From: Pteria penguin
Lineage: Eukaryota; Mollusca; Bivalvia; Pterioida; Pteriidae
Assembly (NCBI GenBank): GCA_035048485.1
Contig: CM068587.1
Location: 30,861,001-30,925,000, forward strand
Direction of reading: 5' to 3'
Length of the DNA stretch: 64,000 nt
Shown: piece by piece, positions 34,199 to 47,200 of the stretch
How positions within the stretch are numbered: the stretch's first letter is position 1
How the letters are laid out: the number at the start of each line of letters is the position of its first letter
Notes under the pieces: generated by a model
What the model was told of the DNA's origin: nothing
Database searches by the model: none
Seen by the model: only the letters and a program-made list of their open reading frames with translations
Position numbers and translations under genes: made by a program

Positions 34199-34348
34199 AA
34201 GTAACCTTTTTGGATCACATACACACCAGAAGATGACTTAAGTAAGCATTCTAAAATTTGTTTCGTCTTTTACATCGATGCAACGAAACAAATTTTTAGA
34301 ATACTTACCTCAGTCATCTGGCGTTTATATGATCCAAAAAGGTTACTT
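34199..34348. mobile_element. Foldback element (~65-bp arms)
   Basis: AAGTAACCTTTTTGGATCA at the left pairs with TGATCCAAAAAGGTTACTT at the right. The inner parts (AGATGACTTAAGTAAG with CTTACCTCAGTCATCT; AAATTTGTTTCGT with ACGAAACAAATTT) also pair, with a short central loop. Confidence 0.85.
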
Positions 34349-35229
34349 AATACTGAAGCACGATTTAAGCAATTTCTTTTTCTTTCTAAGAATATATAAT
34401 GAAAACCGACTTCGACTCATCGGATATACGGATTGATAGAAACGCCCTTAAATGACTTACAAAGGAAGTTTTAGGTTTTGAAATATTTCAAAAAGAGGAT
34501 AATTATTTCCCGCTTTGTAGAAACACCTGTCACTTATGTCCAGAAGAAATTGTCAAATCTGGTATATTTCAAGGACGGAGAGTGTCATATTCTGTGTACA
34601 AAATGGTCGGAATATGTCTCAGTACAGAATATTATCATAATAGTTGTAAGATGCTAAAATAACTTTTGGCCTGTAAGTTTGATAGTAAGTAGTTTATTAC
34701 TTTCGGTATCATGATAGACTCAAAGTGACATTATAAACCATTTAATAAATGTTTACTCATTTCCTATAGCATATTGATGACACCCCAGTTTCTATACCAT
34801 ATTGGTGACGCCCTTTCTCCATGACTCTTTGTTAATCTTTTGTTATATCCATTATATTGTTAATTCATTGTTAATGCAATATTATATTCTTTATATTGTG
34901 TGTAAAACATTTGGAAATCAGACGTCGCCTTTCGACTAAAATAAATCATCACGGTATACGTATATAAAATCCCGAAACAGCAGTTGTCTTTTTATTTGAA
35001 AACGTATTTCATCTGTTCCGGAGCAACTGCAAAATACTCCCACATTTTGCGGGGTGATAATCTCTTCCTGCAGTGTATCTGAAAAGTATTATGTAATTAA
35101 AGTATAAACATGACATTTATAATAATAACAAAGGGAACGATCATTTACTTCCAAGGTGGGTGACTGACACTTAAAATTCTTGACTAGAGAAATATTTTGT
35201 GTATATTTGTTAACGTCACTGTCGACAGT
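34349..35229. other. Intergenic, nothing firm
   Basis: GAAACACCTGTCACTTATGTCC with GTCAAATCTG near 34530 resembles text in the 3' part of the fragment at 911-1235 (CACCCGTCACATATACCC), so a worn copy of that element may lie here. Nothing else is supported. Confidence 0.35.
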
Positions 35230-35778
35230 ATTTCAGTCAGTCCTTTGTGACCTTGACCATGACCTTTGACCTACATTTGAAAAACTTCAATATAGGGCAT
35301 AATTATTGTTTCTAAAGAGGTAGGTAAGCCGGCGTGACCTAGTGGTATCGCGTCGGACTCCTGATCGGTAGGCCGGGGTTCGAGTCCCGCTCTGGTTATG
35401 CCGGTGTCATGTCTTTCGGATGAGACAGTAAAAACCGAGGCCCCGTGTCATGGTATGCATGGCACGTTAAAGATCCCTCACTGCTTCGGGTGGGTTCGTT
35501 GCAAAGGTCAAAATTTGTATGCCCCGCATCAGGCAGATGCCGTCACCATATACGTGAAATATACGTAAAACAAAAATCAATCAATCAATCAATCTAAACA
35601 GGTAGGGCTTTCATATGTTGCATACTTGTTCCTTGTTACAAGACCTTTTGGTTGATATGAATTATTTTGACTTTGGCTGTGACCTTTGACCTACATTTAA
35701 ATAGCTTGGACACACATTTGCTGATAGAAACATCATTCAGGTTCGCGATATAAGGCCCACTTGCGCCCCTTGTTTTTA
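35230..35778 (+). mobile_element. Worn CACCTGAG-family element carrying a SINE
   Basis: GACCTTTGACCTACATTT occurs at about 35260 and 35685 on either side of the SINE. The right end, CGATATAAGGCCCACTTGCG with CCCCTTGTTT, is a degraded version of the terminus at 49780-49810. Confidence 0.6.
35327..35592 (+). mobile_element. tRNA-derived SINE, full length
   Basis: It runs from GCCGGCGTGACCTAGTGG to a (TCAA)n tail. The flanks TCTAAAGAGGTAGG (35311-35324) and TCTAAACAGGTAGG (35593-35606) form a 14-bp target duplication with one mismatch. It is closely similar to the copy at 25-298. Confidence 0.93.
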
Positions 35779-35817
35779 TACCTATTGGGTACTTCATAGT
35801 GAACAGGTTATCTTAAT

Positions 35818-36936
35818 TCATTCTGGGTTGGACACTTGAACTGTTTGGAAAGAGTATGTCTTTTGCATACTTGTGTGGAAGTTCCTCAGGAGATTGAAGG
35901 GTGAGCCAATTTTCTTGAGTAAAGGCTTCCATTTGATCTTTGTCAACATAGTTGTCCTAAACTGCTTGCAGAGATGATCCAATCTTAAGCATGGAGTCAT
36001 TCATTGCTAATAACCGCTTCACCAGGATTTGTAGCTGAAAGATCATGAATGCTGCTAATTGTGTATACATACTGCGAATTCCGCCAATCACTACCCGCTT
36101 CCTTTTGAAATTTCTGCAGTGCTGACTTCTGGTTTTGGAACTGGTGTCACAGGTCTTTGATGCCAGCAGAAACTATGCCAACGGAGTTTTCAAGGCTATC
36201 AACTTTTTACAGTTCACTATAACTTTCCCGGCTAGATCCGAATTTTTCCATCCGTTGTAGTTCATCTCCATTTCGTTTTTGTATTGCCTCCAAAGACTGA
36301 CCATCTTCATGTCCAAACAGGTTTTGATCTCCATGTTTAGAATTCAGTCCACTTGCCAATTTCTTTCCATCTATGCCTAGAATGTAGCTTTTGTTTTTAG
36401 ATTTAAGATGTAATGCTGATGGAATGATTCCAGGTGGTATTTCTCTTTGCAAATCTGTCTTTGCTGGTTGGAAACTAACGATTGACTCTATATTTGGCAC
36501 TGCAAATTTTATCATGGTGTCTTTAGGGTCTTAGTATGAACCCTGTGTTTTGTTGAAACGTTTTCATCCAAGACATAAACCGTATTGCCTCTCCGTGGAA
36601 AAGACGGTATATGGCATTCCAAAATGTCATCGTCTCATCAGAGTAATGCATCTGTGTTGTGGATTGCAATGAATACCATTTTGCCACCTCTAGCAAGAGT
36701 CTAAATGCAATGTTCATCAGAGGAAACTTGCCATCTCCGATGAGTTGCATGCAAGTAACAAAATCATTAAATTGTCTTTCCTTTTCGAGCCGTTTGGCAA
36801 TCGTTGGGTATGCTTCAATAAGTTCAGTAATGTTTTGCTCAAAACTATTTGGACATGCACATTTGATGCCTACCATTGACTCAAGTGGTAAATGAACGTC
36901 CATGTTTACACAGCAACTTTCTATTATCCCCTGCAT
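35818..36936 (-). pseudogene. Decayed gene of unknown function, probably multicopy
   Basis: The minus frame 36936-36526 encodes 136 residues with CACPNSFEQNITELIEAYP, LIGDGKFPLMNIAFRLLLE and SDETMTFWNAIYRLFHGEA. It stops at a TAA, but dropping a single T there continues directly into the frame 36515-36207 (PKDTMIKFAVPNIESIVSF, SALHLKSKNKSYILGIDGK, HGDQNLFGHEDGQSLEAI). Beyond 36207 coding similarity persists in broken frames to about 35818. The one-base break and later stops make it a pseudogene in this sequence. The style (intronless, isolated, among repeats) suggests a mobile or amplified gene; no domain is recognised. Confidence 0.6.
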
Positions 36937-36949
36937 ACATTGTTTATGA

Positions 36950-37660
36950 CTCCCAATTCACCCGGTACAGGTTAACTTTGTTTGCGGTTAAGATGATAAT
37001 GCTTTGATTGCCTGATTGCGTCACTGTGTTGAAGAGGTTGGTTATCTCCTGTTGCCATGTAGCAGTATGACTGAAAATGTTGAAAATTAAGCGAACTTAA
37101 ACTCGAATCGGCCGACCAATCATCCGGTACGTAAGTGCTTACTCGGCGTATGATGACTATACATAGGAGTTTACAAATTAAACAAAAAAGTTACTATCAC
37201 AGTGGTGTTAAAAATAGCGCCTTGCATCAACTTTCCGAAAAATTGCATACGCAAGATTTCATTATCAAATATATTGACTTATTTGATAGCAGGAGATGTT
37301 GAGTTAATTATACTGATTATGAATCTCAGGAGTTCACCGTTGATATAATAGGTCGGCAGGGGATGCTTTCTCCTCTATGGCATCATATTTCAACTATTTT
37401 TCCAGAGATCCATGTTCGCTCATTAGAGTCTTCCGATTCTATTTGCTTAGTTTTGTTTATTTGTTTGGTTTTATTTATTTATTTTTAATTTCTTAATAAG
37501 ATGAAGACCCTCCATGTTGTGTCACCACCAGCTAAGCTCTAGTTAAGTTATACCTAATATGTTTGCAATGTACACATGATTAATTTCGATACCGTTCACA
37601 CATTGGTACACTGAGACTAAATGAGGAACTTATGGTAGAATTCTTGCAAGATTTAATGAC
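36950..37660. other. Intergenic, nothing recognised
   Basis: AT-rich, no supported ORF or repeat. Confidence 0.4.
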
Positions 37661-37667
37661 CATATAG

Positions 37668-37761
37668 ACGAAATATGACCGCCCGAGGTCTTTGAGCGGT
37701 AAAGCAGCCCTCGCAAGCTCGGGCCGCATCCGCTGAAAGACCGAGTGCGGTCATATTTCGT
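37668..37761. repeat. Foldback (94 bp)
   Basis: ACGAAATATGACCGC at the left pairs with GCGGTCATATTTCGT at the right. The inner arms AGGTCTTTGAGCGG and CCGCTGAAAGACC also pair. Confidence 0.85.
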
Positions 37762-37920
37762 CGTATTCAGTTAATAACCTTTTTATTACATATTTAACCG
37801 TCCATGTAAATTTAATTCTATAAATCGAAGTATTTTCGTTAATAGTACTGTCCGCCATGTTTGTTTGCGTACGCTATGACCTCAAATATAAGTATGACGT
37901 CACGTAACTGGAAATAGTCA

Positions 37921-37969
37921 CCGGGCTGATATGAAGTTTGCGGGCATTTATGGCTCTATATCAGCCCGG
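37921..37969. repeat. Foldback upstream of RTRAF
   Basis: CCGGGCTGATAT pairs with ATATCAGCCCGG 25 bp later. It lies about 250 bp before the RTRAF start codon. Confidence 0.8.
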
Positions 37970-38216
37970 AAACTTTCTATATAAACTATTGGTAAAATTT
38001 TCAAAATAAGTAATAAGAAGCTTTCAAGCATTGATCAACGTACTAAGAAGTACGATATCAATACATGGCTAGCGAAGGCGCGATTTAGTTATTCCGGGAT
38101 TTATAATACGGATACGTTTTAGTTATTACCAACAGTTTTTGGAATTCCAGTTACGACAAAAATCGCGTGTCGGCTTTCTTCATTTATTAAATCGAACGTT
38201 TTACATGTGTTTTAGT

Positions 38217-41200
38217 ATGTTTAGAAGAAAGTTAGCTGCTTTAGATCATCAACATCCAGAGACTTTTAACATTGATGGTAAGAAAAGTAATGACAATTAG
38301 TCGAGTCGATTATCAGAGGAAATTCGCCTTCACCTGTTCAACTTTTATTAGCTGTTTTAGTTGTTCTTGCCGTGTTGTATGATATTACATTTTATCATCA
38401 TTTATCATTTCAACACAATCAGAATTTAACATTTATGTATTTTTATAGATTGTATAGTGTCACCTAATTTCTATTGAAACGGTCGGCTCATGAAGTTATG
38501 AGCTGACCGTTTCAATAGAAATTAAGTGTCACCGGGGGTGTTGACACCCCTACAGCCTACAGACTACAAAGTACACTGCTCTTCATTTTCTTCTTCTTCC
38601 ATTACGAAGTGTACTCATAAATGAGTGTCATACTTCATGTGGCAGTCAAGATAAAAGCCACAGAAGGCAGTCAAAAAAAAAGGAGTAAGGTTTTAGATGG
38701 TGCATGAGTGAGGTACATGAAGAATTTTGCTGTGTGCTTGGGTTTATTAGGTTTCTGGATCTGGACCCCTTTTCGCGTTGCACTAGTTAGAAGGCCTGGT
38801 TGGTTGTGTGAAAAGGTCAGGGTGTTACAATTAAAACAATAAAATCTTAATTCCTCACTCTTTACTAAACTGAGCTCATGGTAAGATGGTGAGTGCTGTC
38901 CAGTACTCCTCCAAAGAACAGGATGATGTTACTGATGATGGTAGTTTATTCCAATCCCTGATGGTGCTTGGGAAGAAAGAGAACCGGTATACATTCCTCC
39001 TTGTTGTTGGTATTCAGATGGTGTGCTTTCCCCTGGTTTTGATGTCAGTCTGGATGAGATACTGCTCTGCTGGGATGGCTACTAGGTTGTGCTGGATCTT
39101 GAAGAACAGTAGAAGGCGGATCCTTACTCTTCTTATCTGTAGTGGTTCCCATCCTAACGAGTTGACCATGTTGGTGACACTGCCTGGTGTCCTGTCCCAG
39201 TAATTTCTCGTGGCAAAACGTGCAGCTCTTCGTTGGACTTTCTCTATCTGGTTGATCTGTCCTATGCCGATGGAGTGTGGGTCCCAGATAGAGGCAGCAT
39301 ATTCCAGGGCTGGACGCACAATGGCTTCATAAGCTCTGACCCGTGCTGTTGTTCTGCATCCTCTGAGGTTTCGTTGGAGAAAGCCCAGGGTCCTGTTTGC
39401 CTTGGCTGTAATGCATCAATATGCTTTTTCCATTGTAGATCGTTGCTAATCGTAACACCCAAGTACTTGCTGGAGTCAACAACTTCTAACTGATGATTGT
39501 GTAGACTGTAGTTTGCTGGTATAGTCTTCCTTTTAGTGGCTACTTGAATTACCACACACTTCTCTGGATGGAAGGACATCTGCCACGTTTTTTCCCATTC
39601 CTCAAGTGCTGTTAGGTTCTTCTGCAGCATGTAGCTATCCTCTTCGCTGTTGATCCTGCGATATAGTAGGCAATCATCTGCAAACAATCGGGCCTCTGAC
39701 AGGGTAACTTCTGGGAGGTTGTTGATGAAGGTCAGGAATAGTAATGGTCCAAGTACAGTCCCTTGTGGCACTCCTGATAACACATCTGCACTTGTTGAAG
39801 TATGACCATCAAGTAAGACTTGCTGTTGTCTGTTGTTGAGGAAGTCCTTGATCCAAAGCAGTGATTTAGTCTGACTGCAATCTCATTAAAACTCGATCTT
39901 TCACGCTCCTTAGGAGCATGATAGATCGAGTTTTAATGAGATTGTAATCTGATAGAAGGAATATGTCCAAATCCTTTGGTATGACCTCTTATTTTAAATT
40001 TGGCTGGAATATTAGTCAACTTTTTATGCAATGCAATAATGACAGGTGCGATTTTGTAACCATAAACAGCACTATCTAGATCTACATGGTCATAGCTTGT
40101 CATATCACACGTTGGAGAAATAACGGAATTTAAATCTTTACATCGGTGCTGATAATCTTTTATTTATCTTAATTCTAGCCTACAATAATGTATACAAATG
40201 GATACGGTTCTAATGGCAACCCATGAAATGTTTTTATTTTGGTTCACTGATTTATGTCCTTTTCCCCTGAAAGGTTGCCTTTGACAACACACGCTGATAG
40301 TTTAAGCACCTATCTATGTTAAACAGCCTTGATCATGGCTACTCTCTCACATCTGACTGCCATGTGCATTTACATAATAAACTCATGTAGTGATAAGTTA
40401 AGGCACTACACACATGGGAACACGATTTCTTTAATTGAAATAAATCCTTATTTAAATCTTTTTGTGTTTACAGATGAAGGAGAGTTTAGAAATGTGATTT
40501 TATGGTTGGAGGATCAGAAAATAAGACATTATAAGATTGAAGAACGTGCTGGATTGAGAAATATCAAAGGAAGTGACTGGATTAAGGCTCTTGATCATGT
40601 AAGAATTACATTTTTGTTCTTCAATGGTATACATTTGTATTTGTGATCAAAACTGCGAAAACTGATTAAACAGGTGGCGCTGAATCATCTTGTTTTGCGG
40701 TAACCTTAACTTTTATTCTGCCTTAAAAAATGGTCCTTAAACTTGTAAGAGTTCTGTATTTTATAATTTCAAAGATTTCTATTTTAACAGTATCTCAAAG
40801 AGTTAGGCTGTCCATACCAGACGGCAGAAAGAGTTTATCTACTCGAGTGGATTCTTGCATATGCAGTTCGCCTAGAGTTTGGAGATGATGGTATGATATT
40901 TTTCATATTACTGTCGTATACAGTGATGCTCTGTAAATCCAGAAACATTTCTTAATAAAATTTTCTGGACTTACAGATTTTCCAGACTATCAGATCTTCA
41001 TACACTAGTATTTATCCGGAATCTTTCTTTACTAAGTCAGGAATTTATAGCGTAGTCAGGAGTGTATGTATTTTCGTGTTTAAAAAAGAAAGTTTCTGAT
41101 ATACATGTTTGAATATTTATTAATTTCCATGCATCACAGTCCTAAACATGTTTTCTATCGATAAACACTGAAGCACTATTATCTTTGAAACGTTCAATAT

Positions 41201-44200
41201 CTGTTTGATTTGTCTAAATAAGTTACTTCTTATCCTATAGTGTTGACAGCTGTCTATGAAAAATTTTTTGCGTAATTTTCCTACATTTATTGTAATAATA
41301 AAAAAAGAAATTTTCTCCAATACTGTTTGAGAAAAAGAAATGATAGAAAGAAATATCAAAAAAGACATTCTGTACAAATGATGATTAAAATTTGAAAAAT
41401 TTTGTGCTAGTGTATTATGGCGAAGAGGTCTTGGGTTTGATTTTCATCACCAGTTCGCCGATGTTTAGTTGTTCGGTTGAGATAATAAAAATAGAGTCTC
41501 AGTAAACTACTTAAATCCATGTTGAAGGTCCTGTAATGTTTCGATGTGTCCTACTTAGATCAATATTTCTGTGCAATACATCAAGCACATACCGTCACCG
41601 AATGATTGAAACTTAGTTTTAAGTAAAACAAAAAAAGAAACAACACCATGCACATGATTTAATTAACTTTTGGACTTTTGACTTTTTTTTTAAATTTTAG
41701 CATAGATTGATCAGTCTAAGTAGTGAAATTGGCAAGTTGCATATATCTCCTACAAGTGAGCTTATACTGACCAATTAAAGAAACATTCTGATGCATTTTG
41801 TTTGTAACATGCAATCTCATTGGCTAACGCAACGAAACTCAATTTCTGACAGGGTATTCGTCGATACCCTGTCAGTTTTTGTAGAACACTCGCATGGCAA
41901 CCCCTAAATCAAAAGGTGAGACAAGGTGGTAAACGGCATGGCTTTCTCAGTTAATTAATTTTATTAATTTGTTACAGTTTTCCAGGGAGGTAGATAATTT
42001 TCCAGATTAACGGTTCTGTTCCCTTAATTTTCTCCTGGATATGGGACACAGATTTCCAGATGATTGGTGCAAAGTAACATCATAGGAAATCTGTTCCCAT
42101 ACGTTTGACCAGATAAATGTTATTTCTGAATTACCAAAACCTGGATTAACTTAACAGAGCATCCCTGTAGATACATGTATATCATCCTGATCTATGTTTT
42201 CAGACTGGAAATTTTAAAACTGTAAAATGAAAGAATAGCAAACTGTACTTTAAAATGTCCTCTTTTTATCAATTTATGCCATAAAAGTTTAAATTTAACC
42301 AGTGATCTTTGAATTATTTAAACACATTTTCATAGATATGCACCAATATACATGTACAGTAGATCATTGTGCTTTGTTGATATCAAATGCTCCTCTTGGA
42401 AGTTTTGTATGTATTCTCGAAGTCGGCGTGACATCACACTGAAATCAAAATGAAGATAATCCCCAATACATTCCAAGGATGACCTGGGGGATAAACTTGG
42501 TGTTTATCATAGACCGTAATACAACTTTGTTGAATCATATTTTGAGCACAAGAGCTAAATGACTCTTTTAACTTTTGAAATTCATTGAGGAATCTCATGA
42601 GGAATGACTCTCGTTCCTTCTTTGTATTCTATATGATCGCAGTTTGCAGAAATTAGATTTCAAAATATCGGATTCTTCGTAGAGAGTGATGATAAATCCC
42701 GAGAGTTATCCCCCAACAAATATGATGCAAATTAGGTCATGTGACCAGTCTGACTTCAAAAATTGGATTGTAGATGTCATGAATGCTCATTCAGTATATA
42801 TAGTTGACTCTTTATTGCTCAAACTCCGATAACTTGAATTTAATTGAATTTAAGGTCCCAATTCTAATTCTTTATATAAATATACTCAAACTGTTTTATA
42901 AGGGCCCTTGAGTTTGAGTTATCAAGAGTTGACTGTATATATCCAGGGATTCAGCGAAAATGTGTGTATGTATATATTACATTCAGAGTAACTGTTCATG
43001 ACTAATTGATGCCATGAGAACTGACTTTTTCTTGATTATCACATAAAAAGAGCTAGTCTCTGATATCATCTAAAATCTTACTGCTCAGGGAGAATTGTTA
43101 AAAATCACGTGATTTCATTTTTTTCAGCTGAAAAATTTAGAAATACCAAAAACTCGACTTCTACAAAATCAGCAGAAATTCCTAAAGGTGTTCAGTCTAG
43201 TAATCCTTTAGACTCTCTTGACTGTAAGTATATACAGTTATCTAGAGTAAGTAGGATTATTTTCCTTCTCATATGGTATTACATGTATGTTGACGTCTGT
43301 CATTCCATCTGTCTGTTCATCTGACTGTTCTCATGCACTTGTGTACACTGATTCTCTCACACCAATATGAAAGGGTGTTGATTTTTATTACAGTGAAATT
43401 TCAATATCTCAAACTCTGATATCTTGAATACCAGGGCTATCTTGAAATGAAAAGTCAGTCCCGAATTTTTATGCCCTTACCATGAAATGGCCGGGGGCAT
43501 ATGGTATTACCCTGTTCTGTCATTCCGACATTCTGTCATTCCGTCATCATTCAGTTTCCGCTCATTTTCTCTTTGAATGTTTGATGGATTAACTTGATAA
43601 TGGGTATACAGATGTATCAAGGAAAAATGCAGGTGAAGTTTGAATATGGGTATGGTCTGGTAATTTTTGACAGAGTTATTGCCCTTGAATATTAAAATAT
43701 CTTGAAAAGATTAGTTCTCTGGCAATTATACTTCATGACCTTAACTGCCAACAGGGGCATTTGTGTCGCACAGACACATCAAAATTCTAGTTTGCTTAAC
43801 AATATGATTATATTCGACCCTGATATATCTAGCAGCGATGGTGTGTTGAATACCATGCTTATCTCAAATACATTTCATGTCCCGTAATTCTAATTTACCT
43901 GTTATATTTTGAAGTAGGCTTCATATTGACATATTCCCCGCAGTTTTCCTTCAATTGATGGACTATGTTAACTGCATGATTATCAATTGACCGTGTCGGC
44001 CTATACAGCATGGTTCACAGGGACAAACCTTGCTTGAACCCGGGATCGATTTTCGTATGTATACAGAGCAATATACATGCAAAAATCAATCTCCGGTTCA
44101 AGTGAGCTTTGTCCCTGTGAGGTGGGTTAATTATTTTGTTATCTGTACTAATTGTAATAGATGATCATGACTGATTGTAAAAGCAAATTGTAACTTTCAT

Positions 44201-47200
44201 ATCTTCTAGGCAGTAAATACTGACTTGTGTTTTAATTTTAACTGTTATTAGTGCAGTAATACACCTTGATTTCCAACAGAAGGTCTGACTCCTGGGGGAA
44301 TTAACATAGGTGGGGTAAAAAAAAAATTTGGTCTTTACTACTAATTCTAAACCAGTATAGATTCACCTAATCTTGTGATAGAATTTGAAAAATGCTACTA
44401 TCTGTAGATCTGAATATAGGGTTTAGTCTTTAGGGACCTAGAGCAAGTCTATAGTGTAGCTGTTGTCAGTGCCTACCGGGTATTTTCATTAAATATGTTG
44501 TCATGGAAAGATATTCAGCTTTATTGATATGGATAAAGAACTTACCATACCACTAGAAAATGCAGATTCATGTGTTGAACAGATAATGTTTTATATTGAA
44601 CTAGTTCTATATTTCATAAATATAGCTCTCAGACAAGTTAGCCATTTATATGAAGATTCCTTAATTGATAAACATTGTAATTTATTACTATTTAGCTATA
44701 TTGATTATTGAGTCTTTTTAGATATTATTTCACTTGTCTAATATTTCAGTTAATGATGCTGACTTCAAAGCAGGAGTGACTTCTCTATCAATGCTGTTAC
44801 AAGTGCCTCCCTATGCAGATCATTTAGAGCAACTAAAAGTAGGTGATCTTGTGATGTAAAATCAAAGTGTCTATTAAAAAACCGAAAATTTGGTAAATAG
44901 ATATATTGAAATTTAAAATGGCTCTCAGAGGATTTGTCCTATGTATTCATACGCTATTTGTTTGTTTCATGTATTACATCACACAAAGACATCTACACTT
45001 ACCAGGGTATATGGTGATGGTATGTGATAGACCCACCCAAAACAAGGAATCTTTTACATGACAACACTTGACAGGAGGCCTCTAAATTTACTGTGTTGTC
45101 TGAAAGACAAAGATAAGCCAAGTACAACACTCACTGAGGTACACTGGCCCTGTATTCTATGTCTTAATCTTACATCATACATGTATATAAGCTTGGCATT
45201 ATTTACTGGTTCGGTCTGTAGTTCCGGGATGGGGTTGATTTGGAAGATTGAGTAATATATTTGCCAAGAATTAGTGGTTTTCTTCATGTTCTTAAGTTTC
45301 TTCCATCACAAGCTAGTTAAAGTGATGCATATCAGAACTTTTGAAGTGTTAATAGTAGTGAAAACACATCTCCTATCTGAACATGAAACTGGGGTAAGGT
45401 CAGCTCAGCAAGAAAGCTAGAAAACAAGTGAGTGAAAAATTAGTGCAAATCTTGTAACTGATTATAGTAATTGAAGCAAAAACAAAAATATAATTATTAC
45501 CCACTATGATTTCCTGTCTTTCTTGATTTGCATTCATTTATTTCCCAGAGTCATTCTTACGATACTTTTATGTTCTGAAGTAAGGGTATCTAATCAAAAC
45601 ACCAATGAAGTTCTTGATTCACCAAATATTTAAATCAATGACATCAAAGTTTTGTTGGCTACATGCTTGTCACGAGTTCAGACCTGACTGGCGACTCCCC
45701 AGATCTTATCCTTCAGATGAGATGGTGAAAACTTAATCACCTTGTTGCAAGCACATTAGCACATAGAAGATTATTCCTGACTGTCTACATGTGGGTCTAT
45801 TGTATGGCAGTCATTTTTCTGCAGTGTATCCGAGAGATGCTGTCACCATACATACAAATGCCTCACCATACAAATGCCTCACCATACAAATGAAATATTT
45901 TTGCATGACATAAAACAATTTGAAACTATTTGAATCGTAATTCACTATGTTATTTCACGCTGTATGTTTAATTGATACATTCAGTGCACATTATTGTAAT
46001 ACATTCAGTGCACATTATTGTAACCCTCGCAAATGAAGTTCTAGGGGGTTTATAGGAATCACTCTGTCTGTCCATCCGTCTGTTGGGTTAAGAAATTTAT
46101 TAAAGTAAGTTTCTCAAAATGTAAAACTTGGACATCCATTGCACTTATACATGTATCAGTTATGGCTCTTGGGATGAATTATTACTTGTTTCAACCTACA
46201 TTGCCAAGAGAGGTATTTGTTCCATTAGGACAGTTTTAGTTTATTTCTATATGTATTGTATTTGACTTTGTTATTTCAAGTTATATGTTTAATTGATACT
46301 TTCAGTGCACATTATTTCTTTCTATTTGTATCATATGAGACTTTGTTGTTTCAGGCTATATGTTTAGTTGATACTTCCATTGCACATTATTTCTTTCTAT
46401 TTGAATCGCATCTGACTTTGTTGTTTCAGGCTATATGTTTAGTTGTGAGAGACAGACTGTCGCAGGAGGTGTTGAGGAAATCTGCAGCTGAAAAAGAGGT
46501 CAATATGATAATATTTTATGTTAAATGATTTTTATGGTAGAAGTTATTCTGTTAAATAGCTAAATGAACTGATTTCGTATGATTTTACATAAATCTGAGA
46601 AAACCAAGCTGGGTCCAGATTGTTTCTGATTTTGGTATTTTTTTGATGTGTTAGTAGATAGGGCTTCTTACAACAGACCCGTTTTCAAAATGTGTTCTTC
46701 TGAGTGAATATTGTAGAACAGGGTTGAGTCAAGAGCTATGTTGTGACAGGTCAGATCTGTGGAGAGATATGTCAGAGATTCCTAATTTTTTCTATTCAAA
46801 AAGGCAGTGTGTAATGACCTTACACAGGGTTTTGACTTGAAAGTCAAAGCTCCAGGTGTCATGTTTTGGCTATATCCATCAAGGGGTGGATCTTAATCGA
46901 GATGACATAGGCTCCATAAGGTTCATACCTCTTTTGACAAACTTCTTCTCTAGACTGGCTGCATGAATTGCCAAATTTAGTGTGTCATTTCCTCGGTATT
47001 GTTTTAGATCAACTGAGCCAAAGCTGAAGTGAGGTATAGGGATGGTGCATTGTACATTGTATGAAATTTTCATAATTTGGATATCTTCTCCCTAACTGCA
47101 TGACAGATTTTTATCAAACTTGATGTATTTGTAGTTCTAGTAGACCATTGCAAAGTTTGTGTTTAAGAAGAATGTAAGATTTAACTTTTTTTCTTTTTGT

